Positions 1 through 10,679 of a stretch of 64,000 nt of DNA are shown here, in pieces. The stretch's first letter is position 1. Every line of letters begins with the position of its first letter. The DNA lies in NCBI GenBank assembly GCA_963989385.1, contig OZ022503.1:51148858-51212857 (forward strand), in the 5' to 3' direction. A program made the translations under genes and the position numbers. Source of the stretch: Ctena decussata (taxonomy: Eukaryota; Mollusca; Bivalvia; Lucinida; Lucinidae). The notes beneath the pieces were generated by a model that saw nothing but the letters and a program-made list of their open reading frames with translations, searched no databases and had not been told where the DNA came from.

Positions 1-699
1 TATTTTTTATTTCAGACTGACCTCAATCCAATCTGTATGAAACACAAAGAACATTTTCTTACTCTGACAGTTTGATAAATCGTGCAGATTAATACTCTTG
101 AAATTTGTCATTATTTTTTTATATTTTGTACTTTTCCATCCTGCTTATGGGCATTCTCAGAAATCTGTTTGTAGAATGTTCAATAAAAGTGTTGATAATA
201 GTAATGGAGGGGGTCTGGGGGCACAGCCCCCAGAAGCCACAATAGGTTTGCAGCTGACAAGGCAATAGGAGAGCTGATATCACAAATTCAGGCATCAAAT
301 TTAATCAAGAACAAAATCATCTGCTCGACATGATTTTATAGATTGCATACTGTCCTACTAGCGAATTTATGAAAAATATCATTTTAGGATATGAAGCACA
401 CTAGTTGTGTGTGTCATTTTCTACACATGTCTTTAAGCTTGAGTTTAAGTTTACAAGAATAGAAGTAATGGGGGGTCTGGGGGGGACAAAGCCCCCCAGA
501 AGCTGAGACATTTTTTAAAAAAAAAGAAGACTGATGGATGATTTCTGACCCTCCCCCCCCCCATATGCCGAATAAAATATATGACCCCCTGCTCCATGGC
601 TTTTTTATTTCCCATCCCCCAGTTCATCACCAAAAAAAATCCGACCCCCCCCCTGAATGTACCCGCCCCCCCCCACCTGACAATAAATGACTCGTCCCT
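1..699. mobile_element. G/C-run TIR element, copy A (left end outside window)
   Basis: This stretch is collinear with 51455-52141: the same words occur in the same order, including the polar G and C runs around 225, 475, 550 and 650. It ends in GACTCGTCCCT at 689-699, the exact terminus of copy B, whose opposite end is the reverse complement AGGGACGAGTC. This is therefore the right part of a TIR-bounded DNA element of about 0.9 kb, with its left end beyond position 1. No transposase is visible. The short reading frames here are translations of the C runs. Confidence 0.7.
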
Positions 700-1818
700 A
701 AATAAAGTATATACATATAACTATAGCAAAAGATTCAGACCCATTTCATTTTGTTATAGGCTAGTTTTTTACTATTGTAACAGTGGCTGCTAATAGTGGT
801 GATAAAGTTTGATGATATTCCGCCAGAAGCCTTCTTATTTACATCACAAGTACTACCGCTAGTAAAATAAATGCCTAATTTCAAATACCTAAGACCGTAT
901 ATCATTTGATATTATGTTGGATACATTTTAGACCGCTGAAAATAGGCTTAAGCTGAATATTGAGTTAATCACATAACTGATGATCATAATACAGTTTTCA
1001 ATTTTTCATACAAACGTGTGCACTCCCTTTTACTTTGCATACATTATATACTGCTCACAAAAAGTAGGGTATATTCTGACATAGAAGCGTGTACAAAAAA
1101 TTAATAATAATGGCTGGGTTAGTTTGTTGTTGTATATTGACAGAACACTATTCAAGTAACAGTATTCAGAAAACAGAAACAGTCAATGCAGGTCATGTGA
1201 CCTAGAGCAGCACATAAAGGACTATGGGGTCTACACCTTAATTTCACATCGGCGAAAAAAATTCTTTTAGACCCTCAGATTCTGTGTACAATAGAATTCT
1301 CCATAATTTTCTAAACTGAAAACACCCACTTTGGTAGGCATTATTGCGTTATTTAAGGTGTAGGCTGTTACAAATGTCACAATATGTGAGACCATTCACC
1401 ACACAATGGTATCTTTTACGCCTCTCATTTTCTCCTGTGTTAAAACCGCATGAAAAAAGTATCTGTATCTTGTTAACTGAGGCATTAGGCGTCTGTCTTA
1501 GTAAAGTTTCCATAAAAATTATTAGTCATTGCTGCGCTGGATTCGTGTGAAATTTTGGTGTCGACCCCTTGTCTACTTCCAATTTACTCTCGGTCACGTG
1601 GCAAGCTCAATCGTTTCAATATTTATATTGAGGATCTCTGTGAATATTTGTTTTATGAATTATAACAGCTTAATATTCGTTTACTTATTTTCCTTACTTC
1701 TGCTGCTTTAAATGTCTTAATATTCCTTACTTATTTTGAGCAGTATATTATTGTGGTTGATGTTTCAGACTAGAACGTAATAAATATTAAAAGACACGAG
1801 AACTCTTTTGCTCTTCAG
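700..1818. other. Non-coding stretch, probably intron of the downstream gene
   Basis: I see no coding signal, RNA gene or clear repeat. It precedes a good polypyrimidine tract and AG acceptor at 1804-1818, so it is most simply the 3' part of an intron whose upstream exons lie outside the window. Confidence 0.4.
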
Positions 1819-2337
1819 TGTTTTAGTCCTTCCATTCCAGCCCAGGACAATCCCACTGGATTTCCCATAGACATGTCTAGCATTACTGCCAGTGCAGTGT
1901 CTGTTAGCCCTTCCATTTCTGCCCAGGACAACCCCACCGGAGGTCATCTTCAGATGACAAGTGTAACTTCTACTAGAGCAGGTATGTACTCAGTAGACCT
2001 AATATTAACGATTAAGATCATATACATATATCATTGGGTACAATGCTGGATATTTATTTCTACTGGACATACGCTTATGCTGAATGGTTAATTGAAAAGA
2101 AACGAAACACTGATTTTCATATTCATAATGCTGATCTTGCACACAGATGGTTACACCCTCTTACAAATCTATAATTATCGCACTTCTTAGAGATAAGATG
2201 CCTTGAAGCAAAATGTAAATAAACGTAAACCAATGGAAACTCTTGTCTTTCAGTGCCGTTAAGTCCTTTTATATCTGCCAAGAACAACCCAAGCAGAGGT
2301 CCTATTCACATTGAAAAATCTACTACAAGTGAAACAG
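1819..2337 (+). repeat. Intragenic ~80-87 bp coding repeat (three copies)
   Basis: Copies begin at 1819 and 1898 (both in exon A) and at 2254 (exon B). Each starts TG, then a few bases, then AG(T/C)CC(T)T, and encodes S-P-[SF]-I-[PS]-A-[QK]-[DN]-N-P-[TS]. Exon B is one unit of 84 bp. Exon A holds two units, with an AG just before the second, which suggests tandem exon duplication followed by fusion or intron loss. Confidence 0.65.
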
Positions 2338-4201
2338 GTACATAATTGCAAATACAGAAAAGACATAAAGGCAGGGTCTGAAAAAAATGAAAGATACCAC
2401 GTACAGCAAGTCGCTTGAGCAAATGGTATCATGCAATGTATTTTGTACCATCTGGCTAGACGTTTGACATATTATCTGATTCCAAATTATTGGCTGTATG
2501 ACGTCACCGGATTTCGCCATAGCGTAAGCACGACGTGATGCTGTATGATGGGTAACACTTTGCTTTTTTGATCACTTCTAAAGCTACTAGAGAAAAGATG
2601 CATGATAATTGGAAAACCAACAAGTGTCGCCGTTCCTATGCGTTTTTTTTTTATAAATATGACATAAAAACCTTAAAATACTGAATATTCTCTGAAGCTG
2701 AATCTATGTTGCTTAGAGCTGTACAATCAGTTCTGATATATAAGTAAACTATACATAATACGTAAAACAACTGCTGGAGTTGATTATAATTTGAATGATT
2801 ATATGACCACCCATGCTTGGTCCTTTATAAAATGAATAGTAACAAATATTTTGTTTTGAAGTGTTTTCAGGCCTTTCTTCAAGTGTACCAGACGCAAAAA
2901 GTCCTGATGAGAAGGCATTTATAATTCCATTGAGTGCACTCTCCGGTGTTATGGTACTTGGGGTAGCAGTGGTATTTGCTTGTCTGTTTATCTCTCGCAG
3001 CAACTGTAACATACTCCATCGCAGTGTTGGGTAAGTTCTAGTATCTTTAGAAACAACTGTTTTACGTATTGGTAAACACAGCGTTGAAATAACACTTCAG
3101 TACTGTTTCTAATGGTCAAGATAAAATACTCAAACGTTTTTGGTCATAATCGCTTTTGTTTCGGCAAATATATTTACATCCGCGGTTGACCTTCTAAATA
3201 TGAAGCTTTCTAGATTGATTTTTGTGATCCACTGAAGGCTCATTTGACGCATACATCTGCACAAACAATGTTCTTTAACAGGTTTAAATGCATTTCCAAA
3301 GTGCTTGGCGGTTCTATTCTGTTTACGTTTTGTAAGCCCTGTGTAAACAATGCAAAATATATTCATTCATATACATGTATATAAATTCATGCTTCAAGTT
3401 TTATTTCAAGCTAAGGTATGCTCTGTAGGTATAGGACACGGTGTAATGGTATTCTGGGTCATGAAGTATGATGAGATAAAAAAAGAACCCTGAAGACCTG
3501 ATAATGACTTTATTCTGCTGACCCCCAGTTATTTGTATAATCCAAATATGTTTGTCTTTGAATGATATACAAAAAAGACGAACAACATCAAACACCCCTA
3601 ACCAAAGTAAATTATGACTGCACGTCTATGCTATACCAAGAAATATATATTTATATTTTATCTGTCACTATTTGTAGAAGACTACTTGTAGTAATGCTGT
3701 TCACATAGACTATCTATTGAAAGAAAGTACGGCAGCCTGTCGTACTAGCCAACACTAACAGGTTACCATATCGCTGTACAGTTACTTCCTGTATCAAAAA
3801 CACAGCAGGAAGCAAAATGGACAGCAGTACATGTGTCTCTGATGTTAAAAATGCAACAAAAATATTACGGAACAAGTATTAAAATTGTTTGGTGTTTTAT
3901 ACCATGACACATCATTTACCACGGTTCTGAGTAAGAAACTTTCCTACAATATTATCACCATATAACGTAGTAAGCAGACCAACTATAAGGTTCATCAACT
4001 TACCAAATCCTAAATTATATTCATAAATGTTACAAGCTTGTTAACTTTTAGGAATCTGAAACCTTCATTTTGCGATTATATTTCAGAGCCACTGCCGCTG
4101 TTGCAAATGATAGGGATCATGTAAAGAGTCACAGAAATACAGACAATACACAAAGAGCAATCAACATACAAGCTGGAACATCTTCCAATTATATGAATTA
4201 A
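1819..4201 (+). CDS. Last four exons of a single-pass membrane protein with repeated Ser/Thr/Pro-rich stalk (unrecognised)
   Basis: Four blocks join in one frame with GT-AG junctions: exon A 1819-1981 (donor gtatgt), exon B 2254-2337 (acceptor gtctttcag, donor gtaca), exon C 2871-3030 (acceptor gtgttttcag, donor gtaagt) and exon D 4087-4201 (acceptor atatttcag), ending in TAA. A-B and B-C introns are phase 1 and C-D is phase 2, and every junction restores the frame. Exons A and B encode three diverged copies of a unit containing SPSISAQDNPTG, rich in Ser, Thr and Pro, as in an O-glycosylated extracellular stalk. Exon C encodes about 25 hydrophobic residues (FIIPLSALSGVMVLGVAVVF onward) followed by Cys/Arg/Ser/His, a type I transmembrane helix and stop-transfer. 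Exon D is a short polar tail of about 38 residues ending in NYMN, a possible phosphotyrosine site. Ectodomain and signal peptide exons must lie upstream of the window. The family is unknown. The A acceptor is uncertain (see findings). Confidence 0.72.
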
Positions 4202-4538
4202 AATGGAATCCGACTTTAAGTTCTAAAAATTGTGCTACGAGCCGCCTCTTTTATAACCCTGTCATATGCTACTTTGTTAACAGCACCATAGCCTTTGTCC
4301 TAACAGCATGCGTTTATATGCATCCTGATCATTTTATGCACATGTGTTTGTTTAATCGTTACGGTAGCTAGCGGGCATAACACTTTATCCCATGTTCGTC
4401 CTTTTGTCGGTCTGTTTGTCCGTCGCACTTTTAGATCACGTAAGTAGCACAATCGGCTCAGCCTACACTTTTAAAATGGCTGGTCAGGAAACTTAGCATG
4501 CATGTTATATATTCATAAACAGTTTCAAAAATCAAACA
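4202..4538. other. Probable 3' UTR/flank of the membrane-protein gene
   Basis: No coding signal. No AATAAA lies within this interval; the first one downstream is near 5300, so the polyadenylation site is unresolved. Confidence 0.35.
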
Positions 4539-4826
4539 TTGTCAAAACTACGGGTTTTTTTAATTAAGCAATTTTCAGTGAATATTCATCAGTGTAGGAT
4601 TGCAAGTTTGTATGACCAATTTCTGTTACTGTATTCAACGAATAAGTACGAACCTGCAAAAAATTTACAGACAAGACTTCCATGGAGTGCGGTGTCTCGC
4701 CTGTTTAGCCCATTGGCAAAAACAGAGCTAGACCAGAAAACTGGACACAAATTTTATGCCGCCGCTGCCGACAACAACAATGATGACGACACAGGAAAAG
4801 TTGTCACAGGGGAGACACTAAATTGA
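4539..4826 (+). CDS. Unassigned open frame, possible terminal exon
   Basis: A frame of about 95 codons is open to TGA at 4824-4826 but has no ATG at its start. From 4671 it follows a plausible acceptor (aaatttacag) and reads T-R-L-P-W-S-A-V, then K-T-E-L-D-Q-K-T-G-H-K-F-Y-A-A-A-A-D-N-N-N-D-D-D-T-G. This has reasonable codon-like composition and an acidic Asn/Asp run. It could be the 3' exon of another transcript. Joining it to exon C at 3030 in the required phase meets a stop after about 20 codons, so it is not a simple alternative last exon of that gene. No family is recognised and it may be chance. Confidence 0.2.
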   Translation: MSKLRVFLIKQFSVNIHQCRIASLYDQFLLLYSTNKYEPAKNLQTRLPWSAVSRLFSPLAKTELDQKTGHKFYAAAADNNNDDDTGKVVTGETLN

Positions 4827-6985
4827 AGATGTGAAAGAGGACTAATTGAGAACCAGAAAATCTTTTGGCAAAACTACAAGTCTTCTAGTTAGAAATATTT
4901 AGAGTCTATTCACTCCCTAGGGGTTTCAAGTTTCTAGGTTAAAAGTACTTTACATGAACAAAATGACTATGTTTAGGAACCACAAAAGATTTCGGGGCGA
5001 GGGTTATGCGCACTAGTACTGTAAAACCGGGGTAAGACCCCACTCGTACCCCTTCTAATTGATTACTGACCGTTCCATGGTAAGACTTTTCTTGTGTCGG
5101 TTCCCGATCATTGCCTACTGATCTACTCTGCAATCAACTCCTCCCACAATATCTGATAACAGATCTTTTACTGTCATGATGCATGTATGCTAGCAGGCTA
5201 CAGACGGATTGAATATCACAGACTCGTGTTTTGCGAAATATCAAGCTTTTAAATTACAAATTCTCAAAATTTATTCGCCGATGTCATGTAAAAATGTATG
5301 TAATAAACTCTTCCCAAAGTTTTCGACTTCCAGGCGTATTCCGTTTTACGATATGTAAATGAAGGGTTTGTTAGATAATTTTATTTTTGGTTTGGATGAA
5401 ATTTCTACATAATTTTTTGTGTCGTAAGAGTTTTCTAGATTGTTTTTGCTTTTTTTTGATTTCTTCTTTTTGCCAAATTACGGGGTTCAAAACCTGCAAT
5501 TTTTACGTCGTTTCACTAATATCGAGATGACAGTTTGTTTAGTCAGCATCTCGAAACTTTTCGAAACATTGCACAACCTAAAAGGAATAGAAAATATGTA
5601 TGATGGTTTTAGAAGATCACTTAATAGTGAGGTTTGAGCAGAGAGGATTTTATTGCCCATTTATCTGGGCAAAGTTCACAAGTATTGCCCAGAATGTACA
5701 TTAGCCCTGGATAATGAACGTCTTATGACGAGACTGCAAACATCTCTCAGTTCTTAATATATATATAGAACTTCTTTTATTGTCGCTCTGCATTATTAAA
5801 AATCAAAGTTTTGCTGATATTATGTTTTAGATAATGTTTTAGATACACTTTTATTAGCACTTGATGTATTTTGAGGTCTTATATATTAATGAAAAGAGAC
5901 AATATAGCTGAATGCATGTACTACAAAATATCGTTAAAAGCTGTTATGTACCCTATTGTAGATTTTACATGTTCATAGAGCCCATAAAGTAATCACTGAA
6001 AACACTTTCAGGATTTAAGTATGTGGGATCGGCAGCTAAATTTGGTCGTCAAGCCGAGTTGCAGTCTCGCTGTGAATAGAGAGCCAAAGTGTCTAAACAT
6101 ATTCTTTTACTTCATCGGCGATATACAAAGCAAACTATACGGACATGTTTTAGCGCCATATACCCTTGAATTTTGAACAAATATATTTTTGTTTTTATTT
6201 TAGAAATTGAAAGTTATAGTTTGTTGTTCTGTAGAGTTTATGTTAGTGCTTGGTTGTCAGTACTATTTGGCTACGAGTCCTTGTCAGCAGTTCAACTTGA
6301 TTTACATGTTTTCTGTATTGCTACACTGACCACCTTGCGAGCCTAACAAGTATGTATAATTAGAAAACTATCGAAACCCAGGGTGGATACTTTCAAGGGA
6401 AGTAACATTACCATTTTCTTTTTCCACATTTCGATGTATGTATGAAAAGGAAAAGTTGTTCTCTCCAAGGGGAGAAAGGACCCCATATCGGTTAGGCTAC
6501 ATCATCCAGGGAAGCTAACATGAAAACAGAAATACTGCCTTACTATATGAAAATGGCAGACATTATAGAGGTGTACATCTTAATTTCCGTAGGACTTTCT
6601 ATTGCGCGCTCTGCGATGGCTGTTATAATGTTTTATATGGCTTTGTGCTGAAAGACCGCAGACCATTTTCTCGTGTTTAATCGTTGATTAATATGTTTAT
6701 TTTACGTTTGTTTGTCCAGCCTAACATTATGATCACCGCGAAAGGGGACTATTGGGTTGGTCGCTTTACTTGTTGATTAATGTTCAGTAGTTCCTGGCTT
6801 TACTGCTCTTATTCTTGTTGACAGGATGCGCACTGCAATCTTTAATTGTGGCATCCCTGGATATTTATATTATTGTTTTCCTGAAATACCTTTCACTATA
6901 GATAATTTAGTACAGCTTTAGCATTATGTGATAGCCAGAAGCTAAATTAGCCGATTTGCAAGACAAATACAGGCAATTTATATAG
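4827..6985. other. Intergenic, no recognisable gene
   Basis: AT-rich, with no long reading frame and no TIR or LTR pair that I can see. A short inverted repeat TTGCCCATTTATCTGGGCAA lies near 5652. An AATAAA lies near 5300. Confidence 0.4.
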
Positions 6986-6989
6986 CCCA

Positions 6990-7572
6990 ATGCAAAGAAC
7001 ATTTCTACAGTTACAACTTTTCCAGCCTTATGACCACTGAGGAGATGATCTTTGAAAATATTTTGCCGTTTTACAGGAATTCAATTGCAAAAGAATCTAA
7101 GAATTTAGCTTTATACTGCAGTTTGTGCAATAACAATCACTACTGCCAGTCTCAATCGCTAAGAGCTCGTCATTACCTAGGTTTGAGCATTTTGCATGAA
7201 AGCGATTTCGCATCCATTGCATTCAATCATTTTGTCCGATAATAATTTTGCCCAATTTTTACATAAACCAAACTTAGAACGAAACCTGGGTTTGTTTCGA
7301 TGTCCCCAGCCGGGACTAGCAAGATAACTCGGTTCAGTGCCTTTTGATGAGGAACAGCATCTTGACCTCTCCGAAGTTCTACGATTTCCAAGTATCCTAA
7401 TAATAGTGAAATACTGCAAAGATCTGTCCGCAGACACTTCACAACCAACTCTACATTCCAAGTTTGGGTTCTGAGAGTCCGAACCATGATTTGACCATTT
7501 CCATAGAATAAAACCAATAACTACCACCACTGGAAACATGAATGGGGCTGCTCTGGCATACATTACATACAT
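6990..7572 (-). pseudogene. LINE ORF1 remnant with 2A-like motif and PHD-type zinc finger
   Basis: Reading the minus strand from 7572 downward, one frame contains LLVPAGDIETNPGF, matching the 2A ribosome-skipping signature D-[VI]-E-x-N-P-G-P except for F in place of the final P. About 25 residues on, after a shift to a second frame, comes GLCKN then D-K-M-I-E-C-N-G-C. A third frame then gives F-H-A-K-C-S-N-L and ends C-Y-C-T-N-C (about 7180 down to 7100). The order C..C, C-N-G-C, H-A-K-C, C-T-N-C is a PHD-type Cys4-His-Cys3 arrangement with one Cys lost. Some CR1-like non-LTR elements carry 2A-like sequences and PHD fingers in ORF1 (established knowledge). Two or more frameshifts make this a dead copy. 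It faces the opposite way to the reverse transcriptase at 7980. Confidence 0.6.
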
Positions 7573-7979
7573 TTTTGACTGTAAACAAGACCTGCAACAA
7601 TCCTGATTCTGAATTTACAAGACAACAGAGCAATGGCAGTTACAAAGCGCCGCTCAAATACTCTGTCCTAAGTATCGTTAAACACCTCATTCTGAACTTA
7701 CTACAGAGCACTAACAACTACAAGGACCTTGTCAGTACTCTGCTCTTAATTATGTTAAATACTATACTATTGGATTTAGTAGTCGAACACTTTATTCCAC
7801 CCACTGGATGAAGTGAATTTTGGGAAAAAATGTCAACAAAAGTTTTCGGAAAACAAAAGCAAAACAAACAAAATTACAACGAACACCAATTATATGGTGT
7901 TGGTTTGATCTTGTCTAATTAGGAATCCAGACAAGATCACAAGAGAAAATATGAGACAAGACTTCTCTTTAAGGTCTTT
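7573..7979. other. Junction sequence between two LINE fragments
   Basis: No independent gene. It may contain untranslated LINE sequence, but nothing diagnostic is visible. Confidence 0.3.
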
Positions 7980-8141
7980 TTGAGAGGCATCCGTCTAGGT
8001 CCAACGGAACATCAGACCATTGGACCACTGTTATTCTCGTTGTACATTAACGATATAACAGAAAATATTGACTCGGAATTAATTCTTTTTGCTCACGACT
8101 GTGTTTGCTATCGTGACGTCAAAGATAATGAAAACACGCGT

Positions 8142-8519
8142 CACTGTAAAAAGTGTGTTTAGAATCAATGCAAAAAATGCAGTCCGATTTTTTATGTGTT
8201 TAAATTGTAACATGTTCAATTTGCAACATGTTTAGGTTTATGTTTAGAAATTAAACATGTACAAAACTGGTTATATTTACCTTTTATTTTGAAAATTTCC
8301 TCTTTCAACATTTTCGTCTCTTTTTTTCGTTCTTCAACGGGGAAAAGAGAGAATGGATTCATCTGAAACGCGTAACAGAATAAAATGTGTTTAGCAGACT
8401 TTGTTCGGGAAAATAATAGAAAAGGCGTACATGTTTAGCTATATGACATATTCCTAAACATGTTTACACCTCAACATGTAACCACTTGTGTTTTATAGCT
8501 AAGCGCGATTTTTACAGTG
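8142..8519. mobile_element. 378 bp MITE with CACTGTAAAAA termini, inside LINE
   Basis: It begins CACTGTAAAAA (8142-8152) and ends with the exact reverse complement TTTTTACAGTG (8509-8519). It splits the LINE frame between K-D-N-E-N-T and V-K-L-Q-E. Subterminal ACATGTT words occur in both orientations near 8208-8270 and 8425-8480. It has no coding capacity. The target duplication is ambiguous, because the left side carries a few extra bases. The superfamily is not assigned. Confidence 0.7.
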
Positions 8520-8787
8520 CGGTGAAACTCCAGGAGAATATAGATCGTTTAGGTTGTTGGAGAAGGAGTTGGGGCAAGAGATTTCAACCGGTCAAATGCA
8601 ATATAATAATGCAGATTACAAAGAAGCAGATCAAGAAGAACAATGCTTCCTATACCTTAGAGGGAACGGTCATCGATAACGTAGACACTATCAACTATCT
8701 CAGTATAACCGTTACCAATGATTTGAAATGGAACACACATGTTAGCAATATTTGAACAAAGGCTAATAGGAACATTGGCTTCCTAAG

Positions 8788-9648
8788 GTGGTGATAATCA
8801 CTGATTTGGGACAAAGGCAAAAATCTGCATAAAATACTCAAAATAACACTGATCTTTCCAAATTTTAGCAGATGCCTTCTTTATGTTGTTTCTCATAATT
8901 AAGAATCCCAAAATGCAGCATTTGTTAATGTTAAAATGTGTTTTTATAAGACAAGATCAAAGGGTAATTTTCTGCGAATAAATCTGAAAAAAAAATAATA
9001 TCATTATTGAAAATATACTTAGTGCTGAGAGTTCCTTGTTGCATAATGGAGAGCGTCCTAGCAATTATTTTTTCAAGCTCTTTCACACATTATCAGGCTG
9101 AGCAGATGAAAAAAGATGCAGTCTGTGTCCAAATTTTTTGTCAAAACACACAGGTGAGACAGGTGATACTATTTTAACAAGGTTGAACATTTTCATCTAC
9201 ACACCACTGATCATGTCAGAAATGTATTATTTATATTGTAGGTGTTAACATAGGTATGCTTGCCTACCCTATATTTAATAAATGCGTCCAGTGTACATTT
9301 ACTTTGTACATGGTTGAACATTTGAGTAAAAGCTACCGCTTTCATCTGGTCTGCATTACAATTTGAGAAAGAGTTGGAATAAATAATTGCTAGGACGCTC
9401 TTCATAATGCAATAATGCACCTTCAGCACTACGTAACTTTTCAATAACGATATTATTTTTTCAGATTTATTCGCAGAAAATTACCCTTTGATCTGTCCTT
9501 ATAAAAACACTTTTTTAAGCAGCATATACATCTATTTTGTATTCTAAACTGTAAAGAACAACAAAAATAAGAAGTCTCTAACTTTCAGCGAGATACGTTA
9601 CTTTTTTATGGTTTTATGCAGATTTTTACATTTACCATAAATCACCAC
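8788..9648. mobile_element. 861 bp palindromic (foldback) MITE with CCTAAG target duplication
   Basis: Termini are GTGGTGAT and ATCACCAC, flanked by CCTAAG on both sides (8782-8787, 9649-9654). Removing one copy rejoins the LINE sequence. Inner segments also pair: 8939-8990 with 9458-9514 (around CAAAGGGTAATTTTCTGCG) and about 9040-9085 with 9367-9412 (around TAGCAATTATT). The whole element therefore folds back on itself. No transposase is present. Confidence 0.78.
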
Positions 9649-10429
9649 CCTAAGGCGTTACTTGACGGCATGTATACTGGACGTTAAAGTGTCAGCGTGC
9701 AAGGGACTGGTGTGTCAAGTCCTGGAGTATGGAAGTTCAGTTTTGGACCCCAAAGTATAGTTCTTCAAGATGAACTTGAGAAGATGCAGAAAAGGGCAGC
9801 TAGATTTGTAACAGAAAATTGCACATATAAAACTGGGAGTATGACTGGCATTTTGGAGAAACTTAAGTGTGAATCTCTGAAAAAGACAGACTTATAATGC
9901 TTTACAAAGGGCTGAAGGGTGTAGAAAGTATACCCATAAATGACCTTGTCCCCCCGAGCAGGCGTACCAGAAATCATAATTCCCTGGCATTTCAAATCCC
10001 ATTGGCCAGTTCCTTCCCCAGACTATCAGAGATTGGAATTCTCTGAAACGACTCCGTTATATCTGCTGCTGAGTGTGCAGAGGATTCAGTTACAAAGTTT
10101 ACTTCTCTTGTAAGGGCTAGGGGCTAGCTTCCCTGGTCACAGGTCCTGGTGAATGATTGTACATGGACATATCACCAGTACACAATTCTGATTCTGAGCG
10201 TTGATTATGTCTGAGCACCGGTCCCATTTCCATAATTCTCCCCGTTTTCAGAGACGCGTAGAATATTTACAGCACAAATAACGTACATTTGCGCACGTGC
10301 TTAAACATTCAAAACAAGTTTCTGTAGCTTACATCGAGTTTTTTTGCAAGTTCAGTTGAGTGGAAAATTAGTGCATGTGATGCACATATGCATCAGCAAT
10401 ACTGACATATTATTCTTTTGTTACTTTAC

Positions 10430-10626
10430 GTCCACGGTAAACGGCTATAGTCATGTCTAAGCGGTTAACCACTACGAAGTGCACATACTTTCGCCGGTGA
10501 CTGACATCTGTCCTTCTTGAATCTGCGGAAGGAGAAACGAAAGTTGGTGACCGGACGGGCTATCAAACCCGGGACCTCTTGCTCTGGAGTCTGACGCGCT
10601 ACTGACTGCTCTACGCGGCCCGGCAA
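10430..10626 (-). mobile_element. tRNA-derived SINE, copy 1
   Basis: On the minus strand it begins GCCGGGCCGCGTAGAGCAGT, with B-box-like GGGTTTGATAGCC about 55 bases on. A conserved body follows (ACTTTCGTTTCTCCTTCCGC, then AAGTATGTGCACTTCGTAGT, then GGTTAACCGCTTAG). The same head and body recur at 49140-49392. The anticodon loop reads like CCA. RNA polymerase III promoter boxes make this a SINE and not a functional tRNA gene. Confidence 0.72.
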
Positions 10627-10679
10627 TACTGACATAGCCATGGATGGGACTTCTCAAAATTCAAGAAATTAAAGAAAAA

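Larger units (their letters stand above)
7980..10200 (+). pseudogene. CR1/L2-like LINE reverse transcriptase, broken into three blocks
   Basis: Block 1 (about 7980-8141) encodes G-P-L-L-F-S-L-Y-I-N-D-I and then F-A-H-D-C, the catalytic F-A-D-D box with the first Asp replaced by His. Block 2 (about 8520-8787) continues directly with V-K-L-Q-E-N-I-D-R-L-G-C-W, K-C-N-I-I-M-Q-I and a late thumb-like stretch ending W-N-T-H-V-S-N-I. Block 3 (9655-about 10150) resumes with V-L-E-Y-G-S-S-V-W, L-E-K-M-Q-K-R-A-A-R-F-V and a degenerate C-terminus. The gaps are two DNA insertions (8142-8519, 8788-9648). Several frameshifts, stops and the lost catalytic Asp make it inactive. The end at ATTCTGATTCTGAG near 10186 resembles the short 3' microsatellite tail of CR1/L2 elements. 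Confidence 0.75.

Noticed and set aside
7177..7572. 131-codon minus frame taken as an intact small protein
   Set aside because: It is one of three frames of a frameshifted LINE ORF1; 2A-like and PHD ligands are distributed over different frames.
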